A stretch of DNA of 64,000 bases from Triangularia verruculosa (taxonomy: Eukaryota; Ascomycota; Sordariomycetes; Sordariales; Podosporaceae), in contig MU863880.1 in assembly GCA_033296885.1 (NCBI GenBank), positions 62,001-126,000 on the forward strand, written 5' to 3'. Of the stretch, positions 12,289 through 23,524 are shown piece after piece (within the stretch, counting starts at the first letter, position 1; each line of letters opens with the position of its first letter). The position numbers were made by a program, and so were the translations under genes. The notes below the pieces were generated by a model. It ran no database searches. It saw only the letters and a program-made list of their open reading frames with translations, and was not told the DNA's origin.

Positions 12289-12854
12289 GGGCTGTCGTCC
12301 AACATGGTGGCCTGCCGTCAGCCCGACCTCGCATGCCCTTTTTGATTTTCGTCTGCCTCGATGCTTCCTCCGTCAGTGTGCCGGAATGGGTGGCGGAGTC
12401 ACGGCGCGCCGGGGGGGGTTCGTTGTCGTCGTCGTCGTCGTCGTCAAAGATGGGGGGGTTTGATAAAGCATAGGAAAAAGTCGACATCGAAGTCCTTATC
12501 GCAACTGTGCTTTGCCCGCCTTCCCCACCAAAAACAAGGATTACAGCGCTACCAAGCTACGCCAGGGGAGCCGCATCAACCAATCACCACCGGCCGAAAG
12601 CTCAAGCTCCCCTCCATTTCCAGTGGATAAAACTTTGCCGGGGGCAGTTGGCGCCTTAAACCCGAACCCTCCGCTACCTATCCCAACGTCCCCACAATAA
12701 TTCAATCAGCACTAACTGACCTTGAAGACTGACAATTTGATAACCCGCCGCCGCCGCCGTCACTCTGCGATTGCGACTTTGCGACGGACAAAACCAACAT
12801 CCCACCACCCACCGATTTCCCCGTCCCATTGAGGACGACGATATACCCTTTAAA
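12289..12854. promoter_or_regulatory. Divergent promoter of PPR and mS23 genes
   Basis: Spacer of 566 bases with a CCAAT box at 12580-12584, the site of the HAP complex in fungi. A (CGT)n microsatellite lies at about 12423-12446. No gene is seen. Both flanking genes have mitochondrial products, so one control region could serve both. Confidence 0.45.
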
Positions 12855-13643
12855 ATGGCCCGCGGCCCCTCCCGCCTCCTCGCCTCGCGCGTGCACCAAA
12901 CCGCCACCGAGCACCTCTCCTCCACCATCTACCCCAACACCTACAACCCCCCTCCCCCTTGGGTCAACGCCCTAGCCAACATCCCCCCCTCCGAGATCTG
13001 GACACGCCCCTACCCCGAGCAGCACTCCCTCACTCCCCTTCACCTCCCCAAATCCCGAAAGACCCCCCCAAAAAGCCTCTACCGTCCCACCAAGATTGCG
13101 CATCCTGAAGACCGTCTCCGCAAAGACTTTTACGGCGACCACCCATGGGAACTCGCCAGACCTAAACTCCTCATGGAAATCGACGGGAAGGATGCGAGGT
13201 ACTATGATTGGAGCAAGGGGATGAGGCAGAAGGGGATGAAGCTTTCTGGTGAAAGGTATGTTGCCCATAACACACACACACACTTTACAACAAGATGAAT
13301 ACTGACCGTGAAAAATAGTGTCGTCCAGAGGCAATTATGGCTGATGGAGGTGGGCGGCATGACCAAGAAGCAGGCCTATGACAAGGCGAGAAAGGAGTTT
13401 TACCAGTTGAGACGGTTCGAGGAGACGGAGGCGAGGATAGCGCAGGAGGAGGCCAGGGCGTATGGAGCGTACTTTGGCAAGACGGTCACGCAAGTGGGCA
13501 TGGAGCTGGAGGATAAGGAGTATAACGCCTGGCTGAAGTGGGCTGGGGAGGAGATTGAGGGGCAGGAGATGGAGAGGCAGGCGGCGTATGCGAATGATAT
13601 TGATCTGCCTGAGGTGGAGGGGGAGGAGGTTGTGGATGCTTAG
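12855..13643 (+). CDS. RSM25: Mitochondrial small-subunit ribosomal protein mS23 (Rsm25)
   Basis: Component of the mitochondrial 37S ribosomal subunit. Exons 12855-13255 and 13319-13643 are joined by a 63-bp intron (GTATGT, branch ACTGAC, AATAG) within a serine codon; the product is 241 aa. Family-typical stretches are FYGDHPWELARPK, YYDWSKGM and, across the splice, GESVVQRQLWLM. A charged helical C-terminus ends in acidic residues. The ATG at 12855 is preceded by TAAA and begins a basic N-terminus suited to mitochondrial import. The upstream ORF extension to 12771 lacks family similarity and is probably leader. Confidence 0.92.
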
Positions 13644-14357
13644 AGGGATCTCTGGGTTAAAATGGGAATTGGAGAGGCTTTAAGAAGGCTCTCTGTGTAT
13701 TTATGTAAAAATAAGATATATGGGTGCGTGGGTCAAAAGGCATAGAAATCACAGTTTGTACACAAGTAAGATCACATAGCTATGCTCACGATGGGCGAGA
13801 AATAGAGAGATGAAGACGGGGTATCATTTGATTCCATGAACCTATGCTGCCGACCCAAAACGCCGTGCCCGATGACCCCGAGTTGATGTAAATGTGTGGG
13901 CTATATACCACTTGAGCAAAACAAAAGAAAACAACAAACACAAAAATGCGAGAATACTCCGCCCGCTAGCGACGATGCCAAACAAAAAAGACCGCCCACA
14001 CACGCAAGCCACTCATCCCAGCCCTCCCCATCTCTGGTCGTTCCGAGACGATGCTTCAAAATTATTTGCTTGAGCGAGCGCCAAAACAACATCCCAGCTC
14101 CCCCAACTTGCCTTTTGTAGGCCAAGTCTTCACATTTGCGGGCGCCATCTATTTATAAAAAAACACCGCCCACAGCCGCTCACCCCTCAAAAAGTCGCAA
14201 ACTCCCCCCCAACCTCCGGCAACTGAACCGTCTCCTCCTTAATCACCCCCTCCCTCTCGTACCACCCATCATCCTCCGTCTGTCTCCTCCCAAAATTACT
14301 CCTAATCACACTCCTTGTGAACGGCAACCGGATCTCCTCAGGCGCGGGTGGAAACAC
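13644..14357. other. Convergent 3' ends of mS23 and ALG14
   Basis: 714 bases with no recognisable gene. C-rich around 14200-14340. Only low-quality ORFs are present. Confidence 0.4.
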
Positions 14358-17260
14358 CTAATTCCCAGCCTCTCCTTCCTCTCCCGGACCCATCAATGCT
14401 CCCTCGGTAGCTCCGACCTCTCCGACGTACACGGCCCCTTTGTATTTCTCTGCCAGCTCCTGGTGTTGAACTCCAAAGACTTCTGCGATGCCAGTCCCGT
14501 AGAATAATTTGCCTGTTAGGCTGAGACCGGTGGTGCGGGCCCAGGATTCGATGTAGACGACCTTGCAGTGGGTTGCTGGGATGATGGCGACGAGTTTGAG
14601 GATGTAGGCGACGAGGGCGATGATGAAGCCGGTGCCGGGGCCGTTGGTGACGATTACGTGGGGGTACTTGTAGGCGGACCGGTCGGCTTCGGTGGCGTAT
14701 CTCGTGCTGGGGATCGTGGTGAGAGCCTTGATTGATGCGATCGCGGCGACGAGAGAGGTATATGGCGCTGTGTAGAGGGGTTGGTGGACCTTGCGCGCGC
14801 GCGGAATGGTGAAGGTGTCGCGGGTACCGACGACGTGGGCTTTGGCGAAAGTGTCAGTGTCAGTACAAATTGCAGAGTAGAAGAGGTGGAATAAGGTATC
14901 AAGAGTGCAGATTGAGGATCTTGAGAGTGCATGAAGTCAAGGGAGAAAGGCTGGGAAAGTATGAACAGCAGAAGAGAGAGAAATCAGACTTACCAGACCC
15001 AGAACCAGCCAGCGACCCCAGGAAAGCCCAGTCCACCAACGACTCCAACGACAGCAGCCGGCGCAGAGAATCTTGGTCCCCACTGGTGAGGACGTACCGC
15101 CGGTGCTGGTCCGGCGCAGGCGAGAACGAAACCTTGATGGTTTCGAACATCTCGGTCGTGTGCCCGCCTGACCCCAACACGAAGAGGAGGTAGGCGGGCA
15201 CACGCCCGAGGATGTTGTCGCGTGAGGGCGCGACCGGACCAGCACCGCGCGCGAACGCGGGCAAGAGAGCCACGTGAGCGCGGCGGCGCGCGTGGGTGAG
15301 CGCACGATGGCGCAGCTGAGATGAAGAAATTAGTAAGTAAAGGTCTTACTGAGGAAGTAGTGTGCCATCTATATATGTGCCTCCCATTTTACGACCTTAA
15401 AACCGAAATGAGACTTAAAACCCCCTCATATAGACGTTCTCGTTTCTCTGTCCATTTTGTAGAGTACTACTGTGTAATAATGATAAGGAAATGTGAAGAG
15501 TTGTGAGAAGGTGGATTGAAAGAGGTAAAATGTGAAGTGATAGGAAGGAGCTCAAAACAATAAGCGTTTGCCCACCCAACGCCCATATCATATCCCAGGC
15601 AAGTATCATCAAGCTAACACCATGGTCTTCTTCTGCCTCACAAGTCCTCCCCTGCAACGAGTTGCACAGAGATCTGAAGAACAGCCGCCTCCAGTTCTTC
15701 AAAACAGATGTAGGACATGTTGATCTGTGCTTGGCGAGGCGCCTTTGAGAAAGATGCACAACTTCTCCTCGGGCCCAGAGGCAGACCTACAACACAGCCA
15801 TGTCGCTAGCTGCTCAAAAGTACAGGTGCAGGAACAAGCGCTTGCTACGCTCCCGGCTATACAATTTGACACCATCTTGAAGGCACTCGCCCTAAGATGG
15901 AAGCCCAACACCTCCCATCCAGAACATGAAAGCACCTGCTATCCCACATTCCACAAGCGAGACCACAAACCTTCCCACTAGAATCATCGCAAGAAACAAT
16001 AACCCTGACAAGCTGCGACCAAAAAAGATAGAAAAAAATAAAAATAAACTTACAGCAACACCAGTGAGGACCACCACGGCCAACGTCGCGAGCGCGGGCC
16101 AGGACAACTTGGTGACGGCGGCCGCAGCCGCGAGGAACGCAAAGAGCAGCGCGAGGTAGACTATTTTGATCGTTAGCAAATTGTTCAAGGTCTGTTTCTT
16201 TGCGATGAAAAGTTGGCGAGGCGCTTGCTCATGACCGGAAGATTGTGAAAGATCTCACTTCTAGTCGTCTCTGCTGCCCGTGTGTTCCACAGCTGGGAGA
16301 ACAGTGAGAGGCAAGACGAAGATGGCAACGGGATAACCATCTGGAAGATCTTGGAGAGAAGTCCAAGGCTTCCCGGTGACCCTAGTACCAATCCTCTGGC
16401 ATGGTGATAAGAAAACCACGATATCTCATTTTCCCACGACTTGAAGTCAAGTCATGGGAATTGAGCTGACCCCCTTCCCACGACCCAACGTGACATCAAA
16501 GTCATGAGAGTGGCAACACGCCCTCTCACGACACAGGATGAAACCTGGGAAATGAGAGTGCGTGATACCGCGCTTTGCCACGGCTTCGGGTAGAATCATA
16601 GCAAATGTGAGGTCTCGACTTCGAGTGATGATGGTGTAACAAAAAGACAGATAGAAATAGAAAACGTCACTTACCGCCGTAAAGACCACCCTCAACCCCC
16701 ATCTCATCGATCGACTGGAGCATCTTGATTTCGTCTTCGTCTTCTTCCGTTGGTGGTGGTGACTTTGTCGGCGGTGGCAACGACGACTTTTCTTGGTATT
16801 CTGGAGGAGGCAGCGAGGATTTCTCTCCTGACGCTGGTGATGATGAAGCTGGTGGTAAAGAAGTCGGTGAAGCTGATGGTAATGAAGCCGACAAAGCGGG
16901 TGATAGTGAAGTTGGTGGTACTGAAGTCGGTGAAGCTGGCGGTAATGAAGTCGGTGAAGCTTGTGGCAGTGAAGCTGGTGAAGCTGTGGGTAATGAGGTT
17001 TGAGAAGAAGCTGCTGATGGTAATGAGACTGGAGAAGAAGCCGCTGGTGGTAATGAAGCTGGAGAAGCTGCTGTTATTGGTAACGAAGAGGAAAAGTTCG
17101 AAGGTGGCAGTTTCGAAGTTCGTTCTGCTGGGCTTGCTTCTTCTCGCTGTCGGTTGTTCTCAGGAAGTTCAACTTGGTCTGCGAGGTTGACGAGGGGCAG
17201 ATGAGTGGGCAGATGAGTCGCTGCCTGGCCGTCGCCCCGGTTGGAAATATGCGGGTCCAT
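14358..17260 (-). CDS. ALG14: ALG14, ER anchor subunit of UDP-GlcNAc transferase, with a Ser/Pro-rich N-terminal extension
   Basis: Alg14 recruits Alg13 to the ER membrane; together they add the second GlcNAc to dolichol-PP-GlcNAc in N-glycan synthesis. My model has four exons: 16675-17260, 16054-16160, 14994-15315 and 14358-14839, for 498 aa. All three joins keep phase. Introns 1 and 2 have CTAAC/ACTAAT branch points but are 514 and 738 bp, long for a fungus; intron 3 is 154 bp and ends in AAAG. The conserved core includes the membrane helix (exon 2, VYLALLFAFLAAAAA) and FVLGSGGHTTEM (UDP-GlcNAc site). It also includes VIVTNGPGTG, KVVYIESWART and ELAEKYKGAVY. About 195 residues of exon 1 are (Ser/Ala)-Pro-Xaa-Ser-Leu-Pro repeats with an acidic end, which Alg14 proteins normally lack. 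The core is sure; joining exon 1 is less sure. Confidence 0.78.
15316..16053 (-). other. Long intron 2 of ALG14 model
   Basis: 738-bp interval between donor GTAAGT (16053) and acceptor CTCAG (15316). A TTACTAAT branch-point sequence lies about 20 bases before the acceptor. No exon with Alg14 similarity is visible inside. A hidden small exon cannot be excluded. Confidence 0.55.
16431..16460. repeat. Near-perfect 14-bp inverted repeat inside ALG14 intron 1
   Basis: Arms TTCCCACGACTTGA and TCAAGTCATGGGAA pair with one mismatch around a 2-base centre. Related words (TCCCACGAC, CTCTCACGAC, GTCATGAGA, TGAGAGTG) recur over the next 120 bases. Confidence 0.7.
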
Positions 17261-18274
17261 TGTTGAAGTCACCTGCTGTTATTATCACGAGGATCAATGG
17301 ACGACGACGACTAAGCAGAGGCGCCGAGAGGCTATGATGTCGCCGACTAGATGACAGGGAAGCTGGTGGTGTGGTTGGGCGGCCTGTGCTGTTGGGCGCC
17401 GAGATAGTTGCCCCTGGCCCCTTTTCCTGGCTGGATTCGAGTTGGGTGGGACTAGCTGATGACGAGTGTGTTGATGTATACTTAGGTGGCTTCAAATCGA
17501 GAGTTTAGTGCCGAGATGCCACTGGATCCTTCTAGCCTGTAATTTTGGGTGGATTATGATGAGCGAGTGATGGGGGAGTTCAGGGGTGAAAAAGGAGTGG
17601 CAGCATTAAGGCGGAAAGCACATATGCGAGGCAGTGATCGATGTTCATCCAGTGTCTTGTTGAAACTGATGGTGCTAGACGCCAGTTAGCAAGATGTTCA
17701 AAAATGAACTAGTCAGGAACTTACAGCAAAACGTCGGAGCTCAATGATGTGTGAGAGTCTTCTTTACCTCAGTCGTGGGAGACAAGTGGTGTTATTGGAA
17801 GACTGAGACTCTCAAAGCCCAATGTGTCGTCAAGATCTGGTTGCTGTCGAAAGGACTGTGTGCTTCGGCTGACTTTGAATATCTATACCGGGTATCTCCG
17901 TGTCATGGGTTCTAGATAGAAGCACTACCACTCCTGATATGCAAGATGAAAATCGAACGTGTAAGTCAAAGTTGAGAAGAGGCCAGCAATTCGATGTCCG
18001 TGGCAAGATACAGCTTCCTGTAATTACGGTAATCATTCTGGGCACATATGGTCCGTGCCTTTGGCCAAGACACAATGCCGATGTGTGTGGAGCCCATTCC
18101 CCTGTCAACCGTGCACCTGGGGGTGCTCTGGAAAACACGACCGCCCGGCAGAATCGCCGCGCAATCTAGCTTCCATTCGAGATACCTCTACGGCTGCCCC
18201 GCGATCCATTGCTTTGTGGCATCCCTTGATCTGTCGCGTCCTGAGATGTCGATTCGACTGAATACAAAATAGTC
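17261..18274. promoter_or_regulatory. Divergent region between ALG14 and IMA1
   Basis: 1.0 kb without a recognisable gene. It should hold both promoters. I see no convincing TATA or known operator; short ORFs on both strands look random. Confidence 0.4.
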
Positions 18275-20206
18275 ATGCCGCCGCGATTATTCGGCCCCCA
18301 GTACCTGTCGTGCTTCTACTGTGGCCGAGGTACCAGACTGCGCAACGATGGCAGTACCACACATTTCCGGTGTATCTCTTGCGATGCCGACAACTATCGC
18401 GACCGGGTGAGTCAATCGTCGCGACTCTTGCTTCAGCTCCGTGCCCTAACCTTGTATTCCAGAATGGCGAACCAGTAGATCCCCCAGTGGCGAGAACTAA
18501 TACCTCAACGCCAGCACCACGATTTGCTGTCCCTCGCCCTGGCTCCCCTCCAGCGAGCCCGACCGGTTCCATCTTCTGCAAGACATGTCTGAACAACCAC
18601 CGCCTGCTGAGCGCAAGTCTTGCCCAGTATCTCCCCGATACCGACGATGAAGACTCGGATGACGAAGAGAGAGAAAGCAAGTTTGACGAGTTTCGACTGA
18701 CCCAGGAGCGCATCTACCCCCAGATGTGCGAGGAGTGCGAACCCAAGGTTCGACAGCGACTTAACCAGGCAGCATATACCGCCAAAACCGACACACTCCG
18801 GCGCATGATGGACCGCAATTCCAACATTCGAAGGAAGATCTACATCCAGTCAAGTATTCCTATGACATTGCTGAATGGTATTGGGAGGCTGTTGTGGGTG
18901 TCGGGCTTTTTGTTGCAACTTGCTTGGCATGTTTCTGTCGCTACTAAAGGCGTCACTCAAACACCATATCCCTCATGGCTGCCATCATCAGAACTTTTCC
19001 TGAGATGGAGCATTGGTGCGACAGTCCTCGGGCTGTGGTGGAACCCACGGCTGTTGGACATGGTGGCTGGAAACAGCAAGCAGATTACCGGGCTGTTTTG
19101 CTGGTACTTGATTCAGTTTATTGCCGTCTTTTCGCGTATATATCTGCGCATCACTCCAGACTTTGTAGTTTCTGGGCTGAAGGGGTTGCCTTTCGAGATC
19201 AATATGCACGCTCTTGCTGCTGCCGTTGCCACTATCGTATGTTCTACTTGTCCACCCGTTTTGCAAATACCAATAACTAACGCTTCAACAGTTATTCTTG
19301 ATGTCGTGGCAGTCCGTTGGCCTGAAGCCTCTACCGGTGCTCAAACCGACCGCAAAGCACTCGAAACAACCTTCCTTACGCGGGAGGCCAGTTACAAAGA
19401 AGACACCTGCATCTTCCAAGCACAAGCCGAGAGCTTCGAGTGTGAAGAAGGATACTATCAAGTCTCTAGGAGATCTTTTGGATGAACTGGAGCATATCGA
19501 GCGCTCCCCAGATCCGCCAAAACGACCCGGCACATCGGCTTCTACCGTCTATGATTTGTCACCCCTGAGACGTGCAAGTGACGAGCCACGTCCGCCACGA
19601 ATGGGCTTCGCTCATACCCTAGAAGCCCAACAACTCACAAACTCTCTTACCAGAATTCAAGAGATTGATTCGATGAATCTCGTATCGCCGTCCTTCTTCC
19701 AGGAACCCCCGCAGAGACAGGTCGATTATTCGGCGGAGATGGAGTGGGAGCCAGCACCACCCCAACAGCAGGTCTCGATGCATCGCGCTTTCAATACACA
19801 AGGTCAGCGCAAGGCCCAGCCGTTTGGGGCCGCTCCAGTGGAACCCAAGAAGGGTCCCTTCTGGTACAAGGTCCCACCAGCTCCAGTGACGCCTGCGCAG
19901 AGGGTTTTCAACCCACCCAACCAGCCGCGGCTAAGACCGAGCCCGCAAAATCAAGAAATTCAGTTCCGGGGCAGCGGGACGCCCCAGAGGCAACTGACGA
20001 GCTCTGAGCATTACGAAACACCAGTGATTGCGCCAGCCACTTTTTTTGCTCAGCCTAGTCCAGATGACCCAAGAAACGAGTTGACTGGTATGTTCTCGGG
20101 CAGCTTCAGTCTTGCCAATGAAAGTCCCAAGGAAGAGAAACCACAGTCGACGTGGTTCGGCCGGTTGCGAAACAGAACTCCCGCATCGGCAAACAAGAAG
20201 AAATAG
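18275..20206 (+). CDS. IMA1: Ima1-type inner nuclear membrane protein (Samp1/NET5 family)
   Basis: Integral inner nuclear membrane protein linking chromatin and nuclear envelope. Three exons, 18275-18406, 18463-19236 and 19292-20206, give 606 aa; both introns (56 and 55 bp) have CTAAC branch points. The N-terminal Ima1 domain has four CxxC-type pairs: CFYC (13-16), CISC (33-36), CKTC and CEEC. These make a zinc-ribbon region over about residues 13-150. Five or so hydrophobic segments follow between about 185 and 315, among them LLWVSGFLLQLAW, ATVLGLWW and GLFCWYLIQFIAVF. The C-terminal 280 residues are basic, Ser/Pro-rich and hydrophilic. Length is close to other fungal Ima1 proteins. It diverges from ALG14. 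Confidence 0.88.
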
Positions 20207-20800
20207 AGAAGCGCTGTGAGAAACGGCAATAACGGGTACATGACTAGGATACTGGGCTGGGTTGGGATACGGCGGGTTTGTTGGATTTTTCCATTTGCAT
20301 TAGACAAGGTTGTTCGCTGTGTGTTCGGAAATATGTATACCCCTTTTCATGTTTTCTCAAAAGAGATCTGGATATGACTGGCGATTGGATACGTTAAAAC
20401 ATGTGGAAGGGTGTTTCTTTGTCAGCTGTGTGGGATGTCTGAACTCCAGCAAGTTGTCAGGGCAACCAAACCGGATTAGGCAATCGTGTAAATATGAAGG
20501 AGTTGCTAACAGGGCATGTTTCATCCATTTCAACGGTTTGACGGTGTTGTCAACCGGTTTTACGAGCTTTTGGTTTCAGAGTGTCGGACCCAGTCAAATT
20601 GCCACACTCAGTTGAGGATCCGTCCCTCACCAATTAGCGCTGTAACGCGGCACCGGATTCGCTGGCACTATCTACGCCAGTGACGGCATAGATCGGGCCC
20701 CTTTTTTTCCTGTCCGGAACATCGTGAGCTTCATTTTCCAACCCCGCAAGCTCTGAGCATCTGATCAACTGACCGCCTTTAGATTCAACAGATCATCAAA
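20207..20800. other. Intergenic spacer, IMA1 3' flank and upstream of CxxC protein A
   Basis: 594 bases, no gene recognised. An (A)TCATCAAA leader directly precedes the next ATG. Confidence 0.4.
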
Positions 20801-21841
20801 ATGGACAACAACGACAACAACGATAACTCTCACCAGCACTATCGCACTACCGGCACACGCCGAATTCCCTCATGGCTGAATGCCATTCCGTCAGAAGCCG
20901 GCGGGGGCAGCGATGCCACAAGCCGGACTGGTGCCTCCATGGCATCGCATCACCAGCCAGGCCCACCGCCACCATATTCATTGCAAGGTCACCAACAGCC
21001 TGAAAAACAAGCATTTCCGCAGCAACAAGATGAGAAAAGCACATCACCGCCAAAAATGAAGGCACGACAGCATTACAACCCGCCAGCTCAGCAGCTGTAC
21101 AGCGAGACATCACTTGCGTCGTCGGACCCTCTCCACCAGTTTCAGACGTCACCAAGGGCTGTCACCTCCACCCAGCCAACGTCAACACAGCCACAATCAT
21201 CACAGCAGCACTCTCTACCGCCTCTGTTTCCCCAGCCAAACTATCAAGTCCCACCAACTAAAACACCCTCCCCTCCATCTCCCGCAAAATCACAGTCAGT
21301 CCTCGAGCCGTTGAGGCAGGAAATCTTTGGAAACTTCAGCTCCAACTGCGTCACGTGTATCTTTATGCCCTCAGCAACCCCAACGCCGATGCAATGCGGT
21401 AGGTGCCAGATGATCAGATCCTACATCAACGAGTCTTACCACACCTATCGCTTCCTCCACTCCTACCTCCTCCCAATATCAGAGGTGTTCAACTACGAGG
21501 AGATGCTCGCCTACCTCAACGAAGTGATCATTGAACGTGTCCTCGCTGCGGAGGGGAAGGGCAACGTCGGAAAAGAAAAGATTTTTCCGACGATGGATGA
21601 CTTTGGGGCGGTGGTGGTGAAGGCGAAGCGGAGGAAGCAGTTCTTTGGAGGGGTGGTGGTGCCGGATGGGAAGGGGGCGAAGGGGGGGAATGGGAGGGTT
21701 GTTGGGCAGTGGGGGATGGTGAGGGATGGGACGGTGCCTGTGCCGAGGGGGGAGGCGGGACAGGCTTCTTCGTCGTTGCGGCAGCCGGCTCAGAGGGAGA
21801 AGAAGAGGGGGTGGGGTGAGGATGGGAGGGTGATTTACTGA
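20801..21841 (+). CDS. CxxC/ISEvF family protein A, unknown function
   Basis: Single-exon protein of 346 aa that I do not recognise from any named family. Residues 1-170 are low-complexity (Asn, His, Gln, Pro, Ser). The ordered part begins near 170 with LRQEIFGNFSSNCVTC. A second CGRC follows about 16 residues later, so four cysteines could bind zinc. Next comes a helical segment YLLPISEVFNYEEMLAYLNEVIIERV (about 221-246, quoted here only for its ISEVF and IIERV cores). The tail is Gly/Arg/Lys-rich with GQWGMVRDG. The same order of motifs occurs in the proteins at 35625-36170 and 36665-37240, so they are paralogues. Protein A lacks the clear AMLRk motif of the other two. ATG 20801 follows an AAA leader. 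Confidence 0.75.
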   Translation: MDNNDNNDNSHQHYRTTGTRRIPSWLNAIPSEAGGGSDATSRTGASMASHHQPGPPPPYSLQGHQQPEKQAFPQQQDEKSTSPPKMKARQHYNPPAQQLYSETSLASSDPLHQFQTSPRAVTSTQPTSTQPQSSQQHSLPPLFPQPNYQVPPTKTPSPPSPAKSQSVLEPLRQEIFGNFSSNCVTCIFMPSATPTPMQCGRCQMIRSYINESYHTYRFLHSYLLPISEVFNYEEMLAYLNEVIIERVLAAEGKGNVGKEKIFPTMDDFGAVVVKAKRRKQFFGGVVVPDGKGAKGGNGRVVGQWGMVRDGTVPVPRGEAGQASSSLRQPAQREKKRGWGEDGRVIY

Positions 21842-22678
21842 TGGCTGAATGCAGGCTGGGGGGAAGATGCGCCAAGGTTCTGGCTGTGTGGCTAGCAAAC
21901 TGCGAAGGGTAGAAAGGGCATCGAATGAATTCTATTACGCCTTTATCTTTGTCAGTTTTACCGGGTTAGGTTTCCAGCCCTTAGCCTTGTCTTCTGCCAC
22001 GATGACATGACCTCAGTGGAACCTTTATTATCAGCATTAGGATCACCCAATATGGCATCAAGCTTCTCAACGCCTCGCGACTGATGACCTTATTTTTTCC
22101 CTGCCAACACCTCCCTGCCCTTATATCAGTCAGGATGATGGAGAGATAGGTGCAGCTCCTCCGCCGTACAGTTATGTCGATTCTTGGAGAGAGCAAAGTC
22201 AAGAACAGGAGGGGTTCTTGGTAATGGCTTCAAGGGGGTGGAAGGCGATTTGCCTAGGAAGCGGGCGTCAATGGTATCTTTTTCCACTTGATACTTGAGC
22301 TACAACCCAAGCTCGTTGACCACACTTTCAATGTTCCATGTTAACGATATGCACCAGAGCGTTTAAAACTACACTGGCCAAGGTTTCACCTTTCCTCGTC
22401 ACAATAGACTGTTATCAATCCGTGGCTTGCCAATAGAAAAGTTAGACAGCCACCATAAACCAAAGTTTTTCCCTTCAGCCATGTTCTCTTCCTTCTACTA
22501 ACTTCACACAGCTTTCACTTTTTGCTCGCTTTTCCTTTCCCTTTCACACACCCAAAAACCTCACCATCATCACCAGCACCAACATCATAACCAACCTCGA
22601 TATTCCTCAAAACACAGAGGACAAAACAACCAACCAAAACCACTCTACCCTCTTTCCCTCGTCAGCAAAATCGTCACA
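21842..22678. other. Intergenic spacer
   Basis: 837 bases with no gene recognised. The last 200 bases are CT/CA-rich, resembling a leader for the gene at 22679. Confidence 0.4.
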
Positions 22679-23230
22679 ATGCCACCTCAACCACCACACC
22701 CATCACAAAACCCCACCCTCTCCACAATCACCATCCCAAACCCCTTCTCCCGTTCTTGGTCCGACATCCCAGCCACCACCACCACCCCCACCACCCAATC
22801 CAGCATCGTCATCTACCCCCGCTCCCTCACCCCAACCATCACCACCTCCCTCACCACCACCGCCTACACCGCCACCGAGAGTCCTCCCCAAACCAACATC
22901 CAAACCGCAACCATAATCATCACCCTCCTCCTCACCCTCCTCCTCGCCCTCCCAATCCTCATCATCACATATATCCTCACAGCCCGCTACATCCGCCGCA
23001 AAAAGACCCTCTCCCGTCTCCGCGAGCGCGGCGTCGTCATCGCACACACGGCAGCACAACCTCAAGAACGACCCCCCAGTAGCGCCCCTGACCACCAGGC
23101 ACACCTCCATCTCGAACGCTTCTATCAATCGCAGGGACGTAACGAGGTCGATGCCGGGGAGGTGTACCGATTTGTTCGGGAGATGAGACGACAGCAGGGG
23201 GACGATGGTGGGTATCAGGTGAGATACTAG
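22679..23230 (+). CDS. Small single-pass membrane protein, Thr/Pro-rich ectodomain
   Basis: 183-aa ORF, not recognised. Residues 1-75 are Thr/Ser/Pro-rich and would be O-glycosylated if outside. One strong membrane segment (about 77-101, Ile/Leu/Thr only) is followed by the basic stop-transfer RYIRRKKTLSRLRERG. The cytoplasmic tail is about 75 residues, hydrophilic. There is no cleavable signal peptide. The layout resembles WSC/mucin-type surface sensors without the cysteine domain. The codon pattern is C-rich as in the leader, and the antisense frame is also open, so expression needs proof. Confidence 0.6.
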   Translation: MPPQPPHPSQNPTLSTITIPNPFSRSWSDIPATTTTPTTQSSIVIYPRSLTPTITTSLTTTAYTATESPPQTNIQTATIIITLLLTLLLALPILIITYILTARYIRRKKTLSRLRERGVVIAHTAAQPQERPPSSAPDHQAHLHLERFYQSQGRNEVDAGEVYRFVREMRRQQGDDGGYQVRY

Positions 23231-23524
23231 GGATAAAAGGAGGGTGTGGGCGGGAGTTAGTTGGGGTGTGTGTTTACTGTTTATCAAATCAAGGCGGGAT
23301 GGAACAAACAAAGGGGCGGAGCACATGCAAGGAATGGCAGGCCGATTTGACAGGTTGTATAGCTAGATGCCTAATACTAGTCAGTAACTTGTTCATATAT
23401 TGAAAATACATCTCCGAGAGACACCAAACCCAACGCACAAGAGGCAAATTCTACCACCCCTTAATCAAGACAGTTCTGATCACCAAACACCAAAAGGCAT
23501 ACTCCATTACTATTCACCCCCCCT

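Noticed and set aside
16750..17190. 146-codon Val/Lys-rich repeat ORF on the + strand
   Set aside because: Antisense of the Ser/Pro repeat exon of ALG14; repeats translate in any frame.
22703..23326. 207-codon Gly/Asp-rich ORF on the - strand
   Set aside because: Low-complexity antisense of the Thr/Pro-rich gene at 22679; composition explained by C-rich coding on the + strand.
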